From the NCBI RefSeq assembly GCF_028583425.1, contig NC_072805.1:13836001-13900000 (forward strand): a stretch of DNA of 64,000 nucleotides. The letters run 5' to 3'. Of the stretch, positions 54,725 through 64,000 are shown piece by piece (positions within the stretch are counted from its first letter, which is position 1; the number at the start of each line of letters is the position of its first letter). The notes beneath the pieces were generated by a model. It ran no database searches. It was not told where the DNA came from and worked only from the letters and a program-made list of their open reading frames with translations. This stretch comes from Eublepharis macularius (taxonomy: Eukaryota > Chordata > Lepidosauria > Squamata > Eublepharidae). Both the position numbers and the translations under genes were made by a program.

Positions 54725-54950
54725 ATGCCCAGAAGATGGCAACAAGACTCACTGGAAAAGACAATAATGCTAAGAAAAATTGAAGGCAGTAGGAAAAGAG
54801 GAAGACCCAGCATGAGATGGATTGACTCAATAAAGGAAGCCATAGCCTTCATTTTGCAAGACCTGAGCAAGGCTATTGATAGAACATCTGGGAGGTCATT
54901 AATTCATAGGTTCTCTCTAAGTTGGAAGCAACTTGACGACATATAATATA
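54725..54950 (+). mobile_element. BovB/RTE LINE 3' end
   Basis: Encodes RRWQQDSLEKTIMLRKIEGS then RKRGRPSMRWIDSIKEA, and ends with the 'agttggaagcaacttgacgacat' terminus. Confidence 0.8.
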
Positions 54951-55386
54951 TGCATGGATTTTTGATCAGGGAAGCTCAATCAAGTTGTATGAGAATGTGT
55001 GATCACAAAAACCAATTACTCTGTATTGCACTGTTAAGAAGGGGTAGAGGGAAGGGGCCTGTTGAACAGCCATGAACAGGCCAATCAACAGATGAACTGT
55101 CCATTGAAAAACTGGCTTCCTGTTTGCAACTGCTGAACAGGACATGAACCAAACTGGTGAGTGTACAAATATCCCTAGTCCAATGCATGTGTATTTTATC
55201 CCTGAGTGAACGAATTTATACCTGGGCTGTATCTTTTCAGATAGCTGGTGATGCCGATTATGGCTGTAGATTGGAATAATGGTTTTAGCCTAACCGTCAT
55301 GCTAGCTGTCTATAAAGTGCAGGATTTTTTAAAAAATATAGGCATATTCCACTATATCAGCCCCCAATTGCAATGTGAACTGGAAC

Positions 55387-55842
55387 CAGGGCTTTTTTTT
55401 CAGCCAGAATGCTGGCACCCCTAGAAAATGGTCATGTGGTTGGTGATCATTAAATTTTAAAATCCCCCCTTGCTCCAGCTGACTGGTGCCAGTCAGCTGG
55501 AGCAAGGGGGGAGTTTAGAATGCCCTCTGCACTGCTCGTGAGTGGTGTGGAGGGCTATTTAAACTTTAAAATCCCCCCTTGCTCCAGCTGACTGGCACCA
55601 GTCAGCTGGAGCAAGGGGGGATTTTAGATCGCCCTCCGCGCCACTCATGAGCGCACAGAGAGTGATTTAAACTTTAAAATCCCCCCTTGCTCCAGCTGAC
55701 TGGCTCCAGTCAGCTGGAGCAAGGGGGGAGTTTGCACGCACACATGTGGTACCAGGGGCACCACTTCCTGCCAGGATTTGCCCCATGTGCTGCCAACCCA
55801 CTGAGTTCCACCACCTCTTTTCCCAGAAAAAAAAAGCTTCAG
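55387..55842. mobile_element. hAT-type MITE with three tandem palindromes
   Basis: Same termini as 28595 (cagggctttttttt ... ttcccagaaaaaaaa), with a degraded right end. The interior is three units about 108 bp apart, each with a 48-bp near-perfect palindrome (55464-55511, 55573-55620, 55681-55728) of the form ccccccttgctccagctgac and complement. Confidence 0.8.
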
Positions 55843-58057
55843 ATGTAGCACCTCTGTGAGCTTTAGCATTTTAGCTTGAAAATGAGCAAGCCTAAGCAAT
55901 GACTATCCTCTCCAGCGTCTGTCCTAGTTGTAAAAATTTTTTTATAAGGAATTCTCATTTTGTTCATGCTGTTAATGATATTGATGGTCAGGTGCTTGTC
56001 TGTCCCATTTCCATATGTGGTTAAGTTGCTTGCAGGAGGTAGGGTATATAATTAAGTTGGTATAATTGGCATTTACCGCTCAATGTTATTAAGGATGGGC
56101 ATTTATAGCAATGTGTTGGCAGCTTTCCAATTTTTTTCTTCTTTTTGCATGGAGGATGTTGGCTTTCTCTAAAGTAGTTTGAATTGTACATTTGGCTCAG
56201 ACCCACATGAATGCCATGAACTGGCCAGAAACGTTACCTTTACCAGGGTGTAACATTCTTGGGGTCTTCTGGAAACTTTTTGCCACATTCAGGGGACTTG
56301 GAAGGGGAACCTGCCTATGGGGTTGCCAGCTGGCCAGTTTTCCACTGGCACGACCGATCCCCCCATTCTTTGGCTGGCCAGTTTTGAGTTCTTCTCATAT
56401 AATGGAAAAAACAGGAGAGAAGACAGTTTTGAATTGAATTGTTTGGTGCCTTTTTAAGGCAAAGGAATTTACTGCGCAGCAACTTTAAGCAGCCCTAGGC
56501 TTTTAGACAATTTTAACCCACGATTTCTTGTGCCTCAAAAACAAATTACTGCCTCAGCCTTTGACTGTTTTTTCTGCATCCATTTTCTTCCACTGGTGAG
56601 AGAGACAGAGAACTGTGTAACTTAGATGAATGATTGTGTTTTACTTTGTAAACTGCATTGAGCAGGTTCTCTGGAAGGGCTACAGAATTTTTCTAAATAA
56701 ATAAGTAGGATTTTCCATAGGCTCTGCCCCTTTCATTCTGCCCTTTGACCCCTCAGCCACAGTCCCTGGGCACATAGCTGTGCCCCCTTAACCCTTCTGA
56801 CCTCTCCAGTCCTTGTTTGTTCATTTGGCCAGACAGCCCTGAGCTAAACTTTTTCTCTGGGTGGGGGTCCTTCCCTTGCCAGATTTGTGCCCTTTAAGAG
56901 TTGACAACCTTAGCTGGAGGTAACACCAGCAGTATTATATAGAGATTAAAGTTGTTTATCTACTCAGTAGCCTGTCCTAAAAAGTTTCAGGGCTCCACAT
57001 GAGTGAAACCCAAAAGGTAACAGTTCCATATATTAAATCCGTACAGTTCATAAAATAAATTATGTACTGAAATTATTCAAAACAGAATAAATGGTCAAAA
57101 CTGTTGAGAACTGGAAAGTAGAATCAGATACTTCTAAAAATGTACCTAGACTTGTTTCAAGGCAGGTGCAAGACATCGTAAAGAGCAATCTTAAGCAATT
57201 CTACTGAGAAGTAAGTTTAATTTTATTCAATGAGGTTTACTCCCAGGAAGGTGTTCTTAGAAGTCATAGCTACTGAATAGATTGTACACGTGTGTCAGAT
57301 TTCTCAAGCTTCAGGACTACAAAGCTGCCTGCAAATGGGTTCATCAAGTAGGGAGTTTCCGCATAGGAAACCAAACCACTATCTATGTGGTTCATGGCCA
57401 GAAAATCCTAGTCCTCACGCACATGGTGCATTCTAGTAACTGAGAGATGGCAAAGATTTGCGTCTTTGGGAAAGACTGTTTTCATCAGGCTAAGGCTGGA
57501 CAGTCCATTACGCCACATAACAAAAGCACAACACATTCTTCACATGAACACTGAGGCTTTCTTGCAAGATCTCCCATACAGCTATCAACGGAGGTATCAT
57601 AAAGAAACCCTAATGAGTGGGGTAATATTCATGGGTGGAGTTTCTCTCCCTCAGAACTTTCCAAAACTTCTTTTCTTTCCCTGTATGAACACAGCTGGGG
57701 GCAAAATGTTTACCACACCTTGACTGGCTAGGGGTTATGTTATATGAACGAACAAGCTGAGGTCCACCTTCCCACCACCACAGTGGGAAAATATAGAAAT
57801 GAGAGTTTTCTGGCACAATGGCAGCCATTCTTCTTTTTCTCTTCCTCCTCCTCCTCCTCCTCCTGAAATAGAGCAAAGCCAAAGGAATATGAAACAGATA
57901 ACAAGAAAGCCATTCTCTTACAAAACAGAGATCTAATCATTTGTCTCCTTGTGACCACAATGTTTTTGATGTAGGGTTATTAAGTGGAATTCTCTTAATT
58001 CCTCTTTGCCACATTTCTCCCTGAAATCCAACAAGCTGTTTCTATTCCTCTTTTTAG
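55843..58057. other. Intergenic stretch with no gene seen
   Basis: No recognised exon. A (TCC)n tract lies at 57842-57865. Confidence 0.35.
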
Positions 58058-58109
58058 GAACTTGAGCCAGTTTCAAATCAAGAAGAGGAAGATTCAGTTT
58101 AGATCTCTA
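58058..58109 (+). other. Candidate orphan exon, 52 bp
   Basis: Strong polypyrimidine acceptor (ctattcctctttttag) and strong donor (GTAAGT). One frame is open (NLSQFQIKKRKIQFRSL). No family recognised, and it may be chance. Confidence 0.2.
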
Positions 58110-58534
58110 GTAAGTAATGTATTTATTTGTTTATATACTATGAGCATCATTGAAAATTTAAGAACAAAGTGAGCCCTTAAAGAAATAATTAAACACAAGC
58201 CAGGACTTGTCTGAACAGATCCTTGCTGCATCAGACGGCTTTTTACCCCTTGTATCATATTACAGGGGCACAACGGCAGGCAGAAATCCACACGCGAGGA
58301 GATCTACACTATCATTGTTTTAAAAAAATATTAATGAGAAATCAAAGAGAATTCCTCTTTTGAAAGAGGAAAAGAAAATAAGAGGAACTAATTGTTATAT
58401 CTAAAAAAGAAAATTTCAGAAAAAGAAAATTACGCACACACCTCATGTAACAACCTTATTCTGTTGACAGCTAGGTAGGGAACGAAAAGAGGGCCATCTA
58501 CTGAAATTAGCTATGAAAAAACCACTCCAAATTA

Positions 58535-58740
58535 TAGTTGCCAGCCCTATGCCTGAAAATCCTGGGAATGGTGGGGAGGCAGAGCCAGACATTTTGATGT
58601 TACTTCAGCATCCTCAAAATTGCACCCCCCCCCCACCAAGGCCATTTTTCTCCTACTGTTCAATGGATTGAGTACGGGTGATTGAGGGTGGGGGTAGAAG
58701 TTTGTCCACTGTCGGTGGGCAAAAGGCAAACCTAATCCAA
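58535..58740. mobile_element. Family A MITE, degenerate
   Basis: 'atagttgccagccctatgcctgaaaatcctgg' at the left and 'gggcaaaaggcaaacct' at the right. Confidence 0.45.
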
Positions 58741-59449
58741 ATATGTATGTATTTCTATGCTAGCCCTTCAGAAACCTTCTTGAGGAGGTGTTACCTAAAT
58801 TGGTCTCCTTGTGAGTAAATGGAATTTGTGGGGGAATTAGCAAGCAAGGAAGACAGCTATGCGAGAGGCCGGTAACCACGGGATCTTGTTCACCAATAAT
58901 TTATGGAGTCCTTTCCCAAGGATACACACACGAAGCCGGTGTATTTTAATTAAAGGATAATTGTTTTATGGGGGGGGGCAGGGAATGCATACACACAAGA
59001 TTGCAAACACACAAGAGGCCTAGGAAAAGCAATGGTGAAGGTGGAATAGATTTGAGGGATTGCAAAGCGATAATTACCTATTAAAAACCATGGAAAGCAA
59101 GCCATTAAAAACAAGCCAGGGATAAAAACGTCACAGCAACATTAGAAAAAGAATCCATAGAACGGTCCTCACCTCAGGCTAGAAGCAGACCATACAATAG
59201 CTAAGAAAGATTTAAAAATGAAAAGCCTAGGAAAAAAGACATATTTTGGCATGGTGCCTAAAAGACTATCTGGTAGGGTCAGGTGATCCTCAAGGGGGAG
59301 TTAGCAGGTGGAAGCTGAGGAAGTGGTGCTCCAAGTCAGGCATGTAAGTGTTGGCCATGTTAGTGTTGGCTGTGCCATTGATCTGAAGGAAGAAATCATT
59401 ATCAAATTTGAAGCAGCTGTGGAAGAGGAGAAAGTGGTAGAGACAGGGC

Positions 59450-59888
59450 TGGTGCCACCATTGAGGTGGTGAGGCGGGCGCCGCGGGTGCTAAGGCACCG
59501 AAGGGGGCGCCAGAGGGCGTGCTGGGGGCGGAGATGTGCCCCACGGAGCTGGCGTGCCTGGCCCGCAGCTGCTGCAGCTGGCCAGCCCCGCGCTGCCGCC
59601 AACACATGCCCCCGGCTGGGCACAGCAACCGCAGGCCAGGCATGGCAGGCATCCAGGGCGACGTGCAGAACCTCCCCAGCCACCTGCCACGCCCGACTGG
59701 GAGCGCGGGCAGCCTCTGCTTGCTGTCCCAGCCACTCGCTAGCCAATGGGGCTGGCTTGCTGCATGATGACATCATTCCGCAGTGATGTCATCACACAGT
59801 CGGGGGCATGTGCACGCCCAGCCATGTGACCATTTTCAAGAGGTTCCGGAACTCCGTTCCACCGCGTTCCAGCTGAAAAAAAGCCCTG
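59450..59888. mobile_element. GC-rich composite of hAT-like sequence
   Basis: Begins cagggctggtgccacc and ends aaaaaaagccctg. The right 70 bp match the hAT element at 28595. The GC-rich middle (59480-59720) is unlike the flanks and holds several spurious overlapping frames. A 'gatgacatcattccgcagtgatgtcatcac' inverted repeat lies at 59766-59797. Confidence 0.55.
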
Positions 59889-60387
59889 ATAGTTCCTATT
59901 ACTATATTCTTTCACAGGTAGGCTTGGACTGGGCACAATGGTGCTGGTCACTACCATGCAGAGGCAAGCAGTGATGATATCAAAGGATGTTTGGTTCTGA
60001 GATAAGTTTTGAAATAGTTTTCATTTACATGTAAACTCATGATAATCTTAAACAGAGATAGCTGTTTTTTTTAAAAAAGTGTTTAAGGTGGAGAAAGTGC
60101 AGGCTACAGGGCCAAAATCAGGGCACCGAGCATGCACAAAGGGCAAGCTGCAGCATGCGCAGTAAGTCACGTTCTCCTGCTCTTTGTTTCCTACTGCTCC
60201 GAGGAACAAGAATGCTGAATCTCAGACTCGTGAATCCTGATCAATACAGTAATTTATCCTTTCCATGTCCAGGGCAGACTCCCAATTATATGCCCCTTGC
60301 CAGGTGAGGGGGGGGGGGATGAGAAATGTGATACCAGAGTGAAATGTTAGTTTTGAATCTTTCTGGGTATTGGTGCTAGAAGTCTAA

Positions 60388-60800
60388 GAGCCAAGCTACA
60401 AGTGACTCCTGACACAGGTTGGACACTTGGCAGCTTCCCTCAAGTTTTGGCGGGAAATGTAGGCATCCTGGTCTTGCAGCTTGGTTCTCCATTTAATTGA
60501 AGTTTACAGAGCGGCAGTCTATGGGAGGGAGAACATGCGGTTGGGAGGGGAGTGCAGGTGTCGGGCTCTCACCAGGCACCCCCTTCCCCTCCACTGTGTG
60601 TGTGTGTGTGTGGGGGGGGGGGGTTATGTAAACTTCAATTAAATGGAGAGCCAAGCTGTAAGATCAGGGGGGCAGGGCCACCAGCCATGTGACCATTTTC
60701 AAGAGGTTCCGGAACTCCGTTCCACCGTGTTCAAAACTTGAGGGAAGCTGACAAGTGTCCAACCTGTGTCAGGCATCACTTGTAGCTTGGCTCTTAGCTC
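60388..60800. mobile_element. Nested foldback: GAGCCAAGC MITE with hAT-MITE fragment inside
   Basis: Outer ends 'agagccaagctacaagtgac' and 'cacttgtagcttggctct'. An inner palindrome 'tccatttaattgaagttta' recurs inverted near 60630. At about 60663-60730 is a piece of the 28595-type hAT MITE ('catgtgaccattttcaagaggttccgg'). A GT/G tract lies near 60597-60624. Confidence 0.75.
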
Positions 60801-61167
60801 CAGCAGAATCTAGCTGCTCAGGAGGACTATTCCTGTCTGGAACCTGATGGTTGCTGCTCTCCATTTCTCCTCTCCCCTACCAGTAGTATTCAATGGCTAA
60901 ACGTGTTAATGCCTGGCTTTTCATTGGCAACATGCTTCACATTTCCATACCAAAAAGAACACATTGCATCATTTGGCATTTAACAACTATCAATATAAAA
61001 CATGATCTTTGATGCCCATTCAGGCTTTTAAAAATGTTATTGTTTATACTAGTATTAGCACAATTGTGAAATAATCATTAAACTTTTTTTTTAATGAGCA
61101 GTGGTTTTGGCTGGGTACAAAGTGAAAAAGAGCTCTTAACTCCCCTCCTCCCCTCATCAAGAGTTAA

Positions 61168-61440
61168 CCATTTACAACTGATTCACTGAATTTTTCAGGA
61201 GAACTGGCAGAAGAGAACAATAGTGAAGTTGGAAAAAGAAGAAAAGGAGGAAACCTAAGAGGAGCAGTAGCTCCAAGAAGACTTCAAAGTCTTTTGACTG
61301 TCCAGACAGGGCAGCTTCTTATTACTACTGTGTTTTTAATTGTAAAAATAATAACCGATCAAGTCAAAGATTGCCAGCATTGCCTGGATTCTCTGTTACA
61401 ACTGAGTGAAAAAGACTGTATGTTACAGAACCCAGACTAA
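61168..61440 (+). other. Candidate orphan coding exon with membrane-like segment
   Basis: A frame open for 91 codons without an early Met, entered by an acceptor (gaatttttcag, ag at 61197-61198) and ending TAA at 61438-61440. After the acceptor it reads GELAEENNSEVGKRRKGGN, then a hydrophobic LLITTVFLIVKII and a cysteine-bearing tail DCQHCLDSLLQLSEKDC. It could be the last exon of a small membrane protein. I do not recognise it, no upstream exon is certain, and chance is possible. Confidence 0.3.
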
Positions 61441-62157
61441 GCTAAGATGGGACCACCCTAATCCCCTCATTTTCTGACATAGTACAACCCCCCTCCCATT
61501 TACCTTGCAGCAAAAGTGAGATTGATAAGACGTGCTATCTTGGCAGAGAATATTTGCTGAGATGAAGTTAATGTGAGATTTGGGGGGCACTTGCAGGGGA
61601 GAATCAGCTGGGATGGGAGAGAGGAGTGTTTGATTCCACCTGTGCCCTGCAACTGGCTTCTTAATGCAATCTCTCCTTCCCCGATCTGGGTTTATTTGTG
61701 TCTGGGAGACAGTTGAAGGAAAAAATTAAAACTACCGGGGAACATAATTGCTGGGGAGAATGGGCAGTATGAGAAAGGGCCAAGCACCCCCTTCTCCTGC
61801 CAGTTCTGCTCTGTATGCACACTCCAGTCCAGCCTGATTACCCTGAGAATATGTGGGTCAGGGCTTGAGCCTGTGTTTTCCTGGCAATGCACAGTCCTGC
61901 CCTTAAGGGCTATTCCAGGTAAAGGCTGTTTTTCAGTAGCAAGTAGACACTTGCCTGACTCCTACACACCAGCTGCTGGGCTGACGGCTGCTTGCCTAAA
62001 CGCTTGTGATGCCACAAAAGCCAAAATGAATTCTTTTTTAGGGGGAAGGGGGAATACTATCACAGGTAAAGCCAAACCACTCGGTGGACAAACCACAACT
62101 GGAGGGAGTACATGAATCAATTTCTAATAATATCAGTGTATTAAAGGGCAAAGTGAC

Positions 62158-62284
62158 TAAGGGCCAAGCTACACATGACGAATGACACTTGAACGGCAAG
62201 TGGATTGAGTGGAGGGCAAGTGAACAGGGAGAAATACACTTGCCGTTCAAGTGTCGTTCGTCACTTGTAGCTTGGCCTTTAGTC
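62158..62284. mobile_element. Foldback MITE, GAGCCAAGC family, short form
   Basis: 'actaagggccaagctacaca' and 'cacttgtagcttggccttt' with inner 'cttgaacggcaagtg' / 'cacttgccgttcaag'. Confidence 0.85.
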
Positions 62285-62579
62285 TATAAATTCTCAATGA
62301 TTACAGAGAATGTATAGACTTTCTTTATACGGCTTTATATTTATTGTACATATTGTATATTTATTAGTAATATTTATCTATAATTATTCATAGTATATTT
62401 ATTCTGTAGCACTAGTCACTTTGTACTTTAATACACTGATATTATTAGAAATTGATTCCTGTATTCCCTCTGGCTGTGGTTTGTCCATCGAGTGGTTTAG
62501 TTCTGGTTACTGGAGGAGTGTTCTGGTGGATTATCACAGGTAAAGCCAGTGAGTAGAATGTCCGATTAGAAACTGGGAG

Positions 62580-62776
62580 ACTGAGAGCCAAGCTACAAGG
62601 GACGAATGACACTTGCCTGGCAAGTGAACAGACTCACGTGTATTCCTCCCTGTTCACTTGCGCTTCACTTGCGCTCCACTTGATCACGTATGGAGGGCAA
62701 GTGAACAGGGAGGGATACACGTGAGTCTGTTCACTTGCCAGGCAAGTGTCATTCGTCACTTGTAGCTTGGTCCTCA
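62580..62776. mobile_element. Foldback MITE, GAGCCAAGC family
   Basis: 'actgagagccaagctacaag' and 'cttgtagcttggtcctcag'. Long arms 'acttgcctggcaagtgaaca' and complement. Confidence 0.85.
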
Positions 62777-63717
62777 GGTTCAGATCTCTTATCCTTCCAT
62801 GGGAGCTCATGGAGTGAACACACACTCTGGCCTAACCTAGCTCAGAGGGTGGCTGTTTTGAGAATAAAATAGAGGAGGGGAGAATGCAGTTGTAAGATGC
62901 TTGGGGGGCCCATTGAGGGGAAAATGGGGTATAAATATTAAAATAAGCAGGCTTTTAGCACAGGCTGGGTGAAAGCGTTCGAGATGTGATTTAATCCAAG
63001 GCCTGATTTGCTTTCCTATTCATTTCCTCTTCTCAAAATAAAAAGGACTAGAGATCAACCGATTATATGATCCTCTCTTTTGCCCTTGACATGCTCACAT
63101 GCCCAGGATCTTCCCATATTGTCTAATCACGCCTGGGCAGACGCGTAGGACCTACTGTAATACAAATACCCCTTCTTTCACAGCCCTGTCTCTGCTAGTT
63201 AAAGTGTGTAGGGAGCAAAGGAGGAAATGAGGATGCTCCTCTTGTTATGGGCATTGCACATGTATGGGAAACGATTCCCCACCACCACCAGTTTTAAAGG
63301 TAAGCTTTGGGTCACAGGTTAAACACAAGATGAGATGGGGTTCTTCCCAATAAAACTTGACTTTGGTGAAAGTGTGAAGAGACTCTCTTTTAGCAGAATA
63401 CAACTGGAGGCGAGGGAGGGAAGGAGGAAGAAAGGATAAATCGGTTTTTACAACATTTCATTCAGTTTTATGGGCTTATTTTTACTAGCTTGTTTTAATA
63501 TTGATCATTTATGTTGATTTATGGTTTTGTGGTATCGTTGTTATCCATGAGTCATCTTGAACAGATTTCTGGAAAGGTAGCGTATAAACTCTCTAAACAA
63601 ACAAAGATTGGGGCTCTTTTGCACAAGTGTGAGGTTATGACATGCAAATACTAACATCTGTGCAAGCAAGGGGGATCTTGTAATCCTCCAAATCAGTTTC
63701 AGGTTGTTAGCTGTGTT
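62777..63717. other. Intergenic stretch with no gene seen
   Basis: No exon recognised. Confidence 0.35.
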
Positions 63718-64000
63718 CAGGGGTCATTTCGTAGAATAAGAGCTGGAGGAACTCATTAGCATAACTCATGCATAACTCATTAGCATACGCCACGCCCCTT
63801 GCCATCACTGGAAGTGTGTTATTAGCATAACTGATTTGCCTATGACATACCCCCTGACATCACTTATCCTGGCTGTTTTGGACCCAATCCTGGCCATTCA
63901 GGGCCGAAATTGGGCCCAAAATGGCAAAAGGGGGCTGAAAATGGCCGAAAAGGGGCCCCAAATGGTCCGGATCGGGCCGCTGCTGAGTGGGAGAGTGATC
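63718..64000. mobile_element. hAT-type MITE, CAGGGGTCATTTCG family, cut by window end
   Basis: Closely parallels 46496-46750, including 'ctcattagcataactcat' repeats and 'gggcccaaaatgg' repeats. The right end is outside the window. Confidence 0.8.

Noticed and set aside
57610..57882. Arg-rich 90-codon minus frame
   Set aside because: Generated by the (TCC)n repeat, with no domain.
59402..59786. Frames of 80-124 codons on both strands as genes
   Set aside because: They overlap in many frames within a GC-rich transposon-derived block bounded by hAT-like ends.

Overview
The window looks like nuclear DNA from a squamate reptile, probably a lizard. The evidence is intron-rich vertebrate genes set in dense interspersed repeats typical of squamates: L2-like and BovB LINEs, CR1 ends, tRNA-derived (Sauria-type) and 5S-rRNA-derived SINEs, Penelope-like elements and many hAT-like or foldback MITEs. 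Species cannot be told from the sequence. All calls come from reading the bases; nothing was searched.

Layout. Positions 1-7720 hold the last three coding exons of PDPR (+ strand; regulatory subunit of mitochondrial pyruvate dehydrogenase phosphatase), ending at a TGA at 7718-7720, with a probable long 3' UTR to a polyA signal at 10937. Convergent with it, 24461-14491 (- strand) holds a complete eight-exon gene for a fibulin-7-type secreted matrix protein: signal peptide, coiled coil, sushi/CCP, EGF-like modules and fibulin C-terminal domain. All junctions are GT-AG, phases agree, and the sum is 426 codons plus stop. A GC-rich, TATA-containing segment near 26240-26600 may be its promoter. Positions 39304-41252 hold two exons on the + strand that match the second EGF-like module and the start of the C-type lectin domain of CLEC18. 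The second exon has a one-base frameshift and a lost cysteine, and no other CLEC18 exon was recognised, so this is probably a decayed copy. In human, CLEC18 genes lie beside PDPR, so PDPR - fibulin-7-like - CLEC18 suggests a 16q22-type neighbourhood with a fibulin gene in an unexpected place (human FBLN7 is on chromosome 2).

The remainder is mostly transposon sediment. The most interesting signal is a set of hammerhead-ribozyme-like motifs in Penelope-related repeats. One lies just downstream of a GIY-YIG endonuclease reading frame, with three pairable stems, GAAA and a GUC site but a damaged CUGA box. One is a four-unit, 41-bp tandem array inside a foldback. One is an inverted pair, and one interrupts a LINE. 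All carry one extra nucleotide between the CUGANGA box and stem II. Other structured DNA includes hAT elements with perfect 8-bp target duplications, a 203-bp CpG-dense palindrome, a three-fold tandem palindrome, nested foldbacks, an L2 split by a 143-bp duplication, and MITEs carrying joined ETS and CRE motifs.
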